Below are positions 1 to 8,284 of a DNA stretch of 10,058 bases, in pieces. The position numbers and the translations under genes are program-made. This stretch comes from Bacteroidota bacterium. GTDB lineage: Bacteria > Bacteroidota > Bacteroidia > Bacteroidales > UBA10428. Under the pieces are notes generated by a model. That model did no database searches. It had not been told where the DNA came from and saw only the letters and a list, made by a program, of their open reading frames with translations. The DNA lies in the NCBI GenBank assembly GCA_024640925.1, contig JAHEEB010000081.1, positions 1 to 10,058 on the forward strand. Direction: 5' to 3'. Each line of letters begins with the position of its first letter. Position 1 is the first letter of the stretch.

Positions 1-3000
1 AAACAGGTTTTGTCCCTGAATATAAATGCGGCAGTTTTCTATTCCATGAATTCGTTCCAGAATATTTTTCGGAAGAGTATACCCCAGTTGTACGTTCTGT
101 AATCTTAAATAGGATCCACTTTGTACCCAACGATCCGAAACCCTATTATTGTCATTATAATCAATAACAGATGGTCTAGGCCATTTATTGCCCTGGCGTA
201 CTCCTTCAATCCAATAATTCTCGTAAGACTCAACAGTATAATTACTTTCTTCCTTACCCAAAGCACTAACAATTCTATAAGTTTGATTATAAACTTTGTT
301 TCCATAAACACCCTGGAAAAAGAGTGAGAAATCAAATCCTTTATAATCAGCACCCAAATTAAAACCATAGGTAAGTTTAGGAATTGCATTACCAAGGTAT
401 TCTTTATCTGCTACTGTTATAATCCCATCTCCGTTATTGTCCTTAAATTTAACATCTCCCGGAACTGTATTGGCATTCTGGAAGGCATGTTTAGCAGCAT
501 CGTAGCCATCTTCATCAGGTGTATAAAGGTTAATTTCATCTTCCGTCTGGAATATTCCTTCAGTAACATATCCATAAAGTTCACCCATAGAATGACCTAC
601 TTCTGTTCTGCTGGTAGAGGTTTCAATAGGACTGTTGTCGGTACCAAGTTTGGCAACTTCATTCTTTAATGTAGTCATATTACCGCTTACATTGTAGTGG
701 AAATCACCTTCAAATTTTTTGTAGCTGGCACTAACTTCAAATCCCTTGTTAATCATCGATGCACCATTAGCAACTTCTACCGACCAACCATTAATGCCAG
801 ATGCTACAGGTAGAGGCAATTGCATAAGAATATCATTGGCTTCATTTTTAAAATATTCTGCTGAAATTTCCACCTTGTTATCAAACATTGCCATATCAAA
901 TCCAATATCGGTTGTTACCCTTTCTTCCCAACGAATAGAAGGGTCACGGAATTTGGTTTGGGTCGTACCTGTATACAATTGTCCACCAAAATAATAATTT
1001 GCAGCATTGTTTACATTGGTTTCATATAGATATGCTCCAATAGCTTCGTTTCCAATTACTCCATATCCTCCCCGGAGTTTTAACATATTAACGAAAGGAA
1101 CATTAAAGAAACTTTCATTGCTAACTTTCCAACCAAGAGCAAAAGATGGGAAATCGCCATATTTGTTATTCGGTCCAAAATTCGAAGAATAGTCACGTCT
1201 CATTGAAGCAGTTACAAGATATTTATCGTTATATGAATAGTTTACACGACCAAGATATGAAAGCATTGTATGTTCATATCTTACCCCCAAACTAGACTGG
1301 CCACTGGAAACAGAACTAATGTGCTTTAAATAAGGTTCCGTAAAACCTTCGGCATGGGCATAAATCTCTTCGGAATAATCCTTTTGTGCAGTATAACCAA
1401 TGACAGCAGCAAAATCATGTTTTCCAACAACCTTTTTAAAATTAAGCAGATTTTCAACTACCATTATAGGTGTTTCACCACGCCATTCGCTTAGTTTGGC
1501 AATTGTATTTGTAAACTTATCACCAACAAAATAAATAGGTTGGAATTCCTTATTATGCCAATCTGAACGATCGTAACTAAGGTTTATTCTATAGTTAAGG
1601 CATTTCAAAATTTCTACTTCGCCATAAATAACACCAAGAAATCTTGACCTGTCAAAAGTTACTTCCGGAAGATTATTATTCGCAATCGGGTTGCCAGCTG
1701 TCTGGCCATAGTATGTATTTGATCCGCCATAACCTCCAATATTAGCTGTATCGTATACAGGTACAATAGGAATTGCCATTAGAAGATCATTCATAAAGTT
1801 GTTCCAACGCATGCTTGTCAAACGAATCTGGTGAGAATAAGCATAAGAAAAAGACTGTCCGAATTTAAACCTGCCTTTTTTCTGATCCAGGTTAAGTTGT
1901 ACATTATATTTGGTATATCTTGGACCATCACCTACAACAGTACCTGTTTGATCGAAATAACCAATACCACCATAATATTTGGAGTTTTCTGTACCTCCGC
2001 CTATTGAAAGGTTATAGTTTTGAATAGTACCTCTTTTAAATGTTTCTTCCTGCCAATCAGTATCAATATTATCAATATAGTATTCACTCGTAGGATCGTT
2101 TACTTCAGCCGGGTAATTGTCATCATTTAACCTTGAAGCATTGTTTAATTCCTGGAACTGAACCCTGTTACACATTTCCATTCTCTTAGCAATATTTTGT
2201 ATTCCGTAGCTGCCATCAAAGTTAATTTGAGCAGTACCGGATTTACCTCTTTTTGTGGTAATAATGATAACGCCATTGGCACCACGAGATCCATAAATTG
2301 CAGCTGCGGAAGCATCTTTCAGTACCTGAACTGATTCAATATCAGCAGGGTTAAAATCGGCAATACCTCCGGCTGGGGCTCCCTGACCAAAACCTGCCGC
2401 ATTATTTTCATATGTAACAACTCCTGTACCACCCATGAGTGTAGCAGCAGCTATAGGTACACCGTCTATAACATACAAAGGTTCAGTAGTACCAAAAGTA
2501 CCAATACCTCTGATTTGAACTTTCTGCTGAGCACCAGGTTCACCGCCACCAAAAACCATAACTCCAGATGTCTGACCCTGTAAGACTTTAGAAATATTAC
2601 TGGATTTAATTTTCTCAAGATTATCGGTATTTACAACAGAAACAGCCCCGGTAACATCCGATTTTTTCTGAGTACCATATCCGATAACTACCAATTCGTC
2701 AAGGCTGTATAACTCCTCGACCAATGTAATATCGATTACTGTTTGTCCATTCGTTGCAATGGTATCTGTAAGGAAACCGATACTTGAAAAAATAAGAGAA
2801 CTATTTGGATCGGTCACTGAGATAGTATATTTTCCATCTACATTGGTAACTGTTCCATTTAAAGTACCCTTAATGAGGACATTGACACCGGGAAGCAGTT
2901 CCCCAGTAGATGCATTTTTTACAGTACCAGACACTTCTGTCTTCTGTGCCGATACAAAAAGTGGAAGAAGAACTCCCAGGAAAATGCCTAAAAACCGCAT

Positions 3001-3021
3001 TTTAAATTTTATCCTTTTCAT
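1..3021 (-). CDS. SusC/RagA-family TonB-dependent outer-membrane transporter (C-terminus cut by window edge)
   Basis: Outer-membrane channel of the SusC/RagA type, which imports oligosaccharides or other large ligands together with a SusD-like lipoprotein, powered by TonB-ExbBD. The frame is open for 1007 codons from an ATG at 3021 to the window edge. What is seen: a signal peptide (hydrophobic residues about 10-23, likely cleavage after VSA at 25); a carboxypeptidase-D-like regulatory domain at about 28-105 (GTVKNASTGELLPGVNV, then a DGKYTISV-type strand); a DELVVIGYGTQKK stretch at 108-120 that includes the likely TonB box; a plug domain to about 260 with VQIRG and the SusC signature LKDASAAAIYGSRGANG at 234-250; then the beta-barrel. 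The last codons read RIYIQGQNLF, a motif normally some tens of residues from the end of the family, so only the final strands are missing. No N-terminal STN domain is seen, so classical sigma/anti-sigma signalling through this protein is not indicated. An in-frame ATG at 3000 (residue 8) has an AAAGGA 11 bases upstream and is an alternative start; both give a signal peptide. Substrate unknown. A SusD gene is expected to follow to the left. Confidence 0.96.
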   Translation of the reverse strand, partial: MKRIKFKMRFLGIFLGVLLPLFVSAQKTEVSGTVKNASTGELLPGVNVLIKGTLNGTVTNVDGKYTISVTDPNSSLIFSSIGFLTDTIATNGQTVIDITLVEELYSLDELVVIGYGTQKKSDVTGAVSVVNTDNLEKIKSSNISKVLQGQTSGVMVFGGGEPGAQQKVQIRGIGTFGTTEPLYVIDGVPIAAATLMGGTGVVTYENNAAGFGQGAPAGGIADFNPADIESVQVLKDASAAAIYGSRGANGVIIITTKRGKSGTAQINFDGSYGIQNIAKRMEMCNRVQFQELNNASRLNDDNYPAEVNDPTSEYYIDNIDTDWQEETFKRGTIQNYNLSIGGGTENSKYYGGIGYFDQTGTVVGDGPRYTKYNVQLNLDQKKGRFKFGQSFSYAYSHQIRLTSMRWNNFMNDLLMAIPIVPVYDTANIGGYGGSNTYYGQTAGNPIANNNLPEVTFDRSRFLGVIYGEVEILKCLNYRINLSYDRSDWHNKEFQPIYFVGDKFTNTIAKLSEWRGETPIMVVENLLNFKKVVGKHDFAAVIGYTAQKDYSEEIYAHAEGFTEPYLKHISSVSSGQSSLGVRYEHTMLSYLGRVNYSYNDKYLVTASMRRDYSSNFGPNNKYGDFPSFALGWKVSNESFFNVPFVNMLKLRGGYGVIGNEAIGAYLYETNVNNAANYYFGGQLYTGTTQTKFRDPSIRWEERVTTDIGFDMAMFDNKVEISAEYFKNEANDILMQLPLPVASGINGWSVEVANGASMINKGFEVSASYKKFEGDFHYNVSGNMTTLKNEVAKLGTDNSPIETSTSRTEVGHSMGELYGYVTEGIFQTEDEINLYTPDEDGYDAAKHAFQNANTVPGDVKFKDNNGDGIITVADKEYLGNAIPKLTYGFNLGADYKGFDFSLFFQGVYGNKVYNQTYRIVSALGKEESNYTVESYENYWIEGVRQGNKWPRPSVIDYNDNNRVSDRWVQSGSYLRLQNVQLGYTLPKNILERIHGIENCRIYIQGQNLF

Positions 3022-3042
3022 TCGCTATTAATTAGGTTAAGT

Positions 3043-3074
3043 AGTTAGTTAAACTAAACTAAAAGTTAGTTAAA
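3043..3074. repeat. Direct repeat AGTTAGTTAAA x2, 21-bp period, upstream of susC
   Basis: Two exact 11-bp copies of AGTTAGTTAAA lie at 3043-3053 and 3064-3074, exactly 21 bp apart start to start, or two helical turns. The first copy overlaps a perfect 13-bp interrupted palindrome, TTAGTT-A-AACTAA (3045-3057). AraC-family proteins often bind direct half-sites about 21 bp apart, and the adjacent HTCS has an AraC-type C-terminal domain, so this could be its operator. Against this, the near copy is only about 21 bases before the susC start codon, which is too close for an activator site unless the promoter is elsewhere or the element acts as a repressor site or in the leader RNA. The sequence is AT-rich, so a chance origin is possible. 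Confidence 0.45.
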
Positions 3075-3090
3075 AATCTAATAAGTCAGG

Positions 3091-3125
3091 TGCATTTCAA
3101 CCAAAAATTGTTAATGGTTGATGCA
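3091..3125. repeat. Interrupted inverted repeat (TGCAT-CAACCA arms) upstream of susC
   Basis: Left arm TGCATTTCAACCA (3091-3103) pairs with right arm TGGTTGATGCA (3115-3125). All 11 bases of the right arm are matched, with a two-base TT bulge in the left arm and an 11-base AT-rich loop. It lies about 70-104 bases upstream of the susC start. It could be a dimeric operator, or a leader hairpin if transcription starts upstream of it. No T-run follows on the susC-coding strand, so it does not look like an intrinsic terminator of the HTCS transcript. The role is inferred; the symmetry is seen directly. Confidence 0.5.
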
Positions 3126-3481
3126 TAAAGATATCTTCTATAAAAAAAGCACGGGTGGACAATTGTTTCTAATTGGTGTAGTATTGTTGATTGTTGTTTT
3201 TCTCCGATAGCCTTGTATTTATTGATTATTCCCTATTTTTTAATTAACGGTTTAACTCGAAGATATATATAAGAAAAGTGTATTTCACTGCTTAAAAACA
3301 ATTCAACAGATCCATAAAAGATAACGAAAAAGCAAAATATATGACTAAAACTCCATTAATAGTCATTCGACTCACCAATCAACTTCATGTTTTATAAGCT
3401 GCAGATTCATAATGTTTTTACTTCTTTTGAGTCATTGGCAGGAGAAATTAGGGTAATTGTTTGTTTCCTGCTTTTAACAGC

Positions 3482-3501
3482 AAAATCAGAATTTTTTCTG
3501 A
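3482..3501 (-). terminator. Weak intrinsic terminator candidate after the HTCS gene
   Basis: On the minus strand, 55 bases beyond the HTCS stop codon, TCAGAA-AAAA-TTCTGA forms a six-base-pair stem with a four-base loop, followed by TTTTG. Position and orientation suit termination of the HTCS transcript, but the stem is short, has only two G-C pairs, and the T-run is only four bases. It is a candidate only. Confidence 0.3.
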
Positions 3502-3556
3502 CATTATGAATAAAAACAAATGCTTTTGTGGATTGCCTCAGTATGACAGGCGGTTT

Positions 3557-6500
3557 CTACTGATTCTTAATAAAGTCGGTAGGAGAAATGCCAAAATGTT
3601 TCCTGAAAAGCCTGCTGAAATATTTCGGATCATTGTATCCGACAGCATAGGCAATCTCCGATATATTATAGGTATGAGATAACAACAGTTCTTTCGATTT
3701 CTTAAGCCTAATGGTATTTATAAAATCTGTTGCGGACTGATCTGTTAATGCTATTAGTTTCTTGTGCAGGAAACTTCGGCTTATGCACATGTGTTCCGCA
3801 AAATCATTCACACCAATTTCTGGTTTGTCAATATTTATTTCGACATATTGAATGGCTTTACTCAAAAACTTCTGATCGATGGGTGTAGATGTAATTTTTT
3901 CAGTTTCTGTTAATGGTTGATTACTGAACAACTTTCTGAGTTTCTTTCTTGAATCAATAAGGTTACTAATACGTGTTTCAAGAAGTTCCAGACTAAATGG
4001 CTTTGGCATATAATCGTCTGCTCCGGTTTTAAATCCCTCAATCTGACTTTCAACAGAACTTTTGGCTGTGAGCAAAATAACCGGAATATGGCTTGTATGC
4101 AGGTTTTCTTTTATGGTCCGACATAATTCAAGCCCGTCCATCTCAGGCATCATAATATCGCTAACTATGATATCGGGTCCATACTTGTTTGCTGCATCCA
4201 GGGCATCTTTTCCGTTTACAGATTCAAGTAAACCATAGGAATTTCCAAGTCGTGATACTATAAATTCCCTTAATTCGCTATTATCTTCAGCTATTAATAT
4301 TACAGGCTTATCTGAATTTTTCTTTGGAAAGAACTTAACTGAGTTAACTTTGTGAGACTTTGAATCGTTAAGTAAGCCAAATTTTAATACTTCTACCTGG
4401 TTTTGAATACCCGATGAGTTGAATGTTTTTGTGCCGATTTCTTTTTGGTCGTAGAAATCTTTCTTGTAAGGTATCTGAACATAAAAAACAGATCCTTTTC
4501 CGGGTTTACTATCTACAAAAATACTCCCATGATGTGTTTTAACAAGTTCCTTTGTTAGAGATAGACCAATACCTGAGCCAGTACTGCTTTGATCCACTGA
4601 TTCAGTATGATAAAAGCGCTTAAAGATTAAAGGAATTTTTTCTTCTTCTATCCCTATTCCAGTATCTCCAACTTGTATTTCCAATAGATCTTCTATTGAA
4701 ATAGCCTGATTATCATGTGTGTTCTTAAATCGGGAAGGATATCCAATTTTCACCCAAATACGTCTGTTCTCAGGAGTGTATTTAAACGCATTTGATAACA
4801 GGTTATAAATAATATTTTCCATCTTTTCATGATCGAACCAGGTCTCTGTTGTGTCTAAATCGCAAGCCAGATTAAGTGATATTTTTCGTTGAACCGATAA
4901 ATCGTGGAACGAGAAAAGAATGTTTTCTACAAATTCCTTTAAGTTTCCCTGACTTACTGTAAGATCCATTTTACCTTTTTCTATTTTCCTGAAATCCATT
5001 AACTGATTAATGAGAAATAGTAACCGTTGTGCATTTCTATTAATTAAACTGAGAGTTTGTTTCGAGTCTTCGTCCGTTCCACTTTTAGACATCAGTTTTT
5101 CAAGTGGACCAAGAATCAACGTAAGAGGGGTTCGAAATTCGTGAGAAATATTCGTGAAAAACTTTAATTTCAGCTGGTTAACTGCTTTTACTTTCTTATT
5201 CAGAACCAGCAATTTATCTCTTTGTTCAAGGATTTCACGGTTTTGATTTTCCAGCCTTATTTTTTGTCCTTCAATTAGTTCTCGTTTATGTTCCAACTGA
5301 AGATTAGCATCCTGTAATGTGATAGCTTGTTTCTCAAGTTTTTCTTTCTGTTCCTCAATTTCATGTGTCCTTTCGTGCACTAGCCGTTCAAGTCTTTGTT
5401 TTTGATTCTTGAGCGAACGGGTATGCATCCTGAAATATATAACAACTCCTGCAAGGGCAATAAAAATTAAAATAAATATAAACCATATTGTTTCCCAAAA
5501 GGGGGGTTTAATAATTATTTTCAGATTGGTGGTCTTTTCATCTGTTTTTCCATCATTGTTTGAGGCTTTAACCTGAAACAGGTATTCCCCTCCTTTTAGT
5601 TTGGTATAACTGGCAAAACGCCTGTTCGAGGTGACATTAATCCAATCATGGTCGACACCAACCATTCTGTAGGAGTATTCATTTTTCTCAGGCATATCAT
5701 AATTCAATGCAGAGAACTCAAAGGAGAAAGTGTTTTCGTGGTAGGAAAGTTTGATAGTTTGCGTTTCAGAAATAACCTCCTTCAATATTACACGCTTGTT
5801 TTTCCAAAAACCAACATTCACCGGATTATTGTATATCTTGAAATCAGTAATAGTAACTCGAGGAACTTCAGTACTTTCGGTAATATCTTCAGGTCTGAAG
5901 TAATTCAACCCTTTCATTCCACCAAAATAAAGGTAATCGTCGTTTTCTTTATAACAAGCTGTCCAGTAAAATTGGTTACTTAATAGTCCGTCAGCTTCAT
6001 AATAATTCATAAACCTACCTGACTTCGGATCGAGTTTTGACAGGCCATAATCGGTACTTAACCATAAATTCCCTACATTATCTTCAAGAATACCATAAAT
6101 AACATTATTTGAAAGACCTGATTTTTGAGTAAAATGTTCAAACTGGAATAGTTTCTTATCCGCATCAAATTTTGTTAATTTATTAAGTCCGTTGCCATAT
6201 GTTCCAAACCAGATCTGCTTTTTACTGTCCTCATATATTGAAATGATATAGTTTTCACTAATGGAATTGGCAAACCCGGGATTAATTGTTATGAGTACTA
6301 CCTTATCGGATGTAATTTCCTGATTTTTATCATTTAGGTATTTTTTATCAATAAAATATAAACCATTCCGTGTGCCAATCCATAAGTTCAACTGCGAATC
6401 GCGAAGAATACAACCTACTTCTCTTATAGCAATGGCCGATCCGGAATTGTTGCATATATGCTGAAATGAGTTGGACTGTGGGTCAAATTTATCGAGCCCT

Positions 6501-8035
6501 CCTTCTGTACCTATCCAGATTACACCAATATTGTCCTGGTATATGGTTGATACAAAGTTGTTTATTAAGCTATTTGAATTTGAAGTGTTTACCTGGTTAT
6601 GGGAAAATACTGCTTTATTCCCATATAAGGTAAACTTGTCGAACCCTAGTCCCCATGTGCCTATCCAAAGATTCCCGTTTTTATCGCGACAAATTGAAGT
6701 AATGAAATCACTGGCAATGCTGTTTGGATCATGTGTATTATTCTTATAATACTCCATCCGACCAGTTTTCCGGTTCAAACAGTTTAATCCGCCACCAGCT
6801 GTGCCTATCCAAAGGAAATCCTTTTCTGCCCTGATGGAATTAACTGTGCTATGGCTCAAATGGTACTTATCTTCAACATTATCTGATATGGTATTAAACT
6901 GTTTTTGGTATATGTTGAATTTATTTATACCTCCTTTTTCGGTTCCTACCCATACTATACCTGTTGAGTCGGTATAAAGGGCATTTATAAACTCATTGTT
7001 TAAGCTGTTTTTATTGTTTTTATAAGTGGTAAAATGCTCAAAACTGTTGTTATTCGGATTATATCGGTTTAATCCACCAAGAGTTGCCATGTATATATTG
7101 CCTTCAGAATCCTGAATAATATCATCAATTGTTGAATGCGATATGCTCTTCGGATCATCCGAATTATGAATGATCCTGGTAAATTGATCGGTTGAAGGGT
7201 CCCAACGGTTCAGACCTGCTTGTGTGCCAATCCACAGATTATTGTTTTTATCTTCAAAAATACACCGGATTTCATTATTTGAAATGGTGGATATATCAAA
7301 TGAACTTTGGTATACTTTGAATTTCCCGGTTTTTTTATCAAACAGGTTTAATCCATTGCTTGTACCAATCCATAACCTACCCGAATGATCTTCAAAAATA
7401 CATCGTACATTATTACTGCTTAAGCTATTAGGATTATTGGTGTTGTGATTGTATTTCTGCGTGACTATAGCATCTGGGTTGCCTTTTGTATTAATCATAT
7501 CCAGACCCTGACCATTCGTTCCTAACCAAAGCTGTCCTCTTTTGTCGAAATACACAACATTTATCCAGTTGTCTGAAATGGATTTTTTATTTTTAGTATT
7601 ATGAAAGTATTTAATAAACTGATTTTTCTTGAAAAGAAACTTATTTAATCCATACCGTGTACCAATCCATAAATTTCCTTCAGAGTCTTCGCACATTGAA
7701 TAAATGAAGTTATTAGAGATACTATTGGTATCATCTTCCTTCTTATATATTTTAAAATTATATCCATCGTAACGGTTTAACCCATTCCAGGTACCAAACC
7801 ACATAAATCCTCTGCTATCTTTAAGAATACAATCAATGGTGTTTTGAGAAAGGCCATTTTCTGTTGTAAGGTGGGTTATTCGATAATTACTGATTACGTT
7901 GGAGTATTGGCAAAACAAACCTTCATGTGGAAAAAAGAAAAAGCAGCCAATAATAAAGCTAGCTATTATTGGCCTGAATGGTATTCTTAATAATACTTTT
8001 TGATCTAATTCCTTCACAAGGGTGTCTTTATCCAA
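3557..8035 (-). CDS. Hybrid two-component system sensor/regulator (HTCS): propeller sensor, histidine kinase, receiver, AraC-type DNA-binding domain
   Basis: A complete 1492-residue one-protein phosphorelay that in Bacteroidota typically senses an oligosaccharide in the periplasm and activates a polysaccharide utilisation locus. In order: a hydrophobic signal/anchor at about 22-36; about 14 Reg_prop repeats from residue 76 to about 716 (variants of W-I-G-T-x-x-G-L-N), enough for two seven-bladed propellers; a Y_Y_Y domain at about 779-842; a membrane helix at 850-868; a coiled coil to about 955; a HisKA H-box ISHEFRTP with His965; HATPase N-box Asn1082, G1 box DTGIGI from Asp1124, G2 box GSGIGL from 1153; a receiver with acidic pair Glu1250/Asp1251, phospho-acceptor Asp1293 (VSDIMMPEMDG), Thr1323 and Lys1345; and an AraC-type double helix-turn-helix at about 1390-1492 with the usual GYNDPKYFSRLFRKHFG ending. 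All catalytic residues looked for are present. The start at 8035 is the only Met before the propeller; no clear ribosome binding site is seen. The likely target is the downstream, co-oriented susC gene. Ligand unknown. Confidence 0.97.
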   Translation of the reverse strand: MDKDTLVKELDQKVLLRIPFRPIIASFIIGCFFFFPHEGLFCQYSNVISNYRITHLTTENGLSQNTIDCILKDSRGFMWFGTWNGLNRYDGYNFKIYKKEDDTNSISNNFIYSMCEDSEGNLWIGTRYGLNKFLFKKNQFIKYFHNTKNKKSISDNWINVVYFDKRGQLWLGTNGQGLDMINTKGNPDAIVTQKYNHNTNNPNSLSSNNVRCIFEDHSGRLWIGTSNGLNLFDKKTGKFKVYQSSFDISTISNNEIRCIFEDKNNNLWIGTQAGLNRWDPSTDQFTRIIHNSDDPKSISHSTIDDIIQDSEGNIYMATLGGLNRYNPNNNSFEHFTTYKNNKNSLNNEFINALYTDSTGIVWVGTEKGGINKFNIYQKQFNTISDNVEDKYHLSHSTVNSIRAEKDFLWIGTAGGGLNCLNRKTGRMEYYKNNTHDPNSIASDFITSICRDKNGNLWIGTWGLGFDKFTLYGNKAVFSHNQVNTSNSNSLINNFVSTIYQDNIGVIWIGTEGGLDKFDPQSNSFQHICNNSGSAIAIREVGCILRDSQLNLWIGTRNGLYFIDKKYLNDKNQEITSDKVVLITINPGFANSISENYIISIYEDSKKQIWFGTYGNGLNKLTKFDADKKLFQFEHFTQKSGLSNNVIYGILEDNVGNLWLSTDYGLSKLDPKSGRFMNYYEADGLLSNQFYWTACYKENDDYLYFGGMKGLNYFRPEDITESTEVPRVTITDFKIYNNPVNVGFWKNKRVILKEVISETQTIKLSYHENTFSFEFSALNYDMPEKNEYSYRMVGVDHDWINVTSNRRFASYTKLKGGEYLFQVKASNNDGKTDEKTTNLKIIIKPPFWETIWFIFILIFIALAGVVIYFRMHTRSLKNQKQRLERLVHERTHEIEEQKEKLEKQAITLQDANLQLEHKRELIEGQKIRLENQNREILEQRDKLLVLNKKVKAVNQLKLKFFTNISHEFRTPLTLILGPLEKLMSKSGTDEDSKQTLSLINRNAQRLLFLINQLMDFRKIEKGKMDLTVSQGNLKEFVENILFSFHDLSVQRKISLNLACDLDTTETWFDHEKMENIIYNLLSNAFKYTPENRRIWVKIGYPSRFKNTHDNQAISIEDLLEIQVGDTGIGIEEEKIPLIFKRFYHTESVDQSSTGSGIGLSLTKELVKTHHGSIFVDSKPGKGSVFYVQIPYKKDFYDQKEIGTKTFNSSGIQNQVEVLKFGLLNDSKSHKVNSVKFFPKKNSDKPVILIAEDNSELREFIVSRLGNSYGLLESVNGKDALDAANKYGPDIIVSDIMMPEMDGLELCRTIKENLHTSHIPVILLTAKSSVESQIEGFKTGADDYMPKPFSLELLETRISNLIDSRKKLRKLFSNQPLTETEKITSTPIDQKFLSKAIQYVEINIDKPEIGVNDFAEHMCISRSFLHKKLIALTDQSATDFINTIRLKKSKELLLSHTYNISEIAYAVGYNDPKYFSRLFRKHFGISPTDFIKNQ

Positions 8036-8284
8036 ACCTGTAAAAATAATAACGGATTTTATATTTCAAAAAAAACAAGAATAAATCGTTTTAAAGTTTT
8101 CTTAATTATAAGAATAACTTCTTAACAATTAACACTTTTAAACAAAAACATTTTTTGTTCTTTACAATCTGTTTCTAAAGCATATTTCTCTGATACTGAT
8201 AGAAAAAAAATAATATTTATTATTTGTTGTATAAAAAACAAAAAAATACGTCTTTTTGGATTTCATTTTCGTCTTTACTGTTAA
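8036..8284. promoter_or_regulatory. AT-rich divergent intergenic region between the HTCS and ECF sigma genes
   Basis: Promoters for both divergent genes must lie in or near these 249 bases, which are very rich in A and T. A hairpin-like inverted repeat AACAAAAA-CAT-TTTTTGTT lies at 8141-8159, near the middle. For the sigma gene, TCTTTTTG at 8251-8258 is one mismatch from the Bacteroidota -7 element TAnnTTTG, and TTG triplets at 8224-8229 sit upstream at roughly -33. This would give a leader of only about 20 bases. For the HTCS gene, TATTCTTG on the minus strand (8083-8076) is also one mismatch from consensus but has no TTTG partner. None of these is secure in such AT-rich sequence. Confidence 0.4.

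Larger units (their letters stand above)
3022..3556. promoter_or_regulatory. 535-bp intergenic control region between the HTCS gene and susC
   Basis: No gene is supported here; the only open frame that reaches in (plus strand, from 3461) mostly overlies the 3' end of the HTCS gene. The length implies that susC has its own promoter rather than reading through from the HTCS gene. On the susC-coding strand I find no exact match to the Bacteroidota -7 element TAnnTTTG. The closest is AATTTTTG, one mismatch, inside the inverted repeat at 3091-3125 and about 85 bases upstream of the susC start, but it lacks a convincing TTTG -33 partner. The region holds a direct repeat (3043-3074), an inverted repeat (3091-3125), a 10-bp perfect palindrome AAGATATCTT (3128-3137) and a weak terminator-like hairpin (3482-3501). 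Binding of the neighbouring HTCS here is inferred from how such regulators usually act. Confidence 0.6.

Noticed and set aside
121..1192. Several short plus-strand open frames opposite susC
   Set aside because: They lie antisense to a continuous minus-strand frame with clear SusC features and show no recognisable domains; they are shadows.
3438..3471. GCAGGA ... TCCTGC inverted repeat followed by TTTT on the plus strand
   Set aside because: The loop is 22 bases and AT-rich, and no plus-strand gene lies upstream to be terminated; in the minus direction no T-run follows.
3461..3682. A 73-codon plus-strand open frame spanning the end of the HTCS gene
   Set aside because: More than half lies antisense to the AraC domain, and it has no ribosome binding site, signal or recognisable motif.
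5648..6749. Plus-strand open frames opposite the HTCS gene
   Set aside because: They mirror the propeller and Y_Y_Y coding sequence; the repeats keep stops away from the antisense frame by chance.
8208..8225. AAATAAT-ATTT-ATTATTT palindrome upstream of the sigma gene
   Set aside because: It is made only of A and T in a very AT-rich region, so symmetry of this size is expected by chance.
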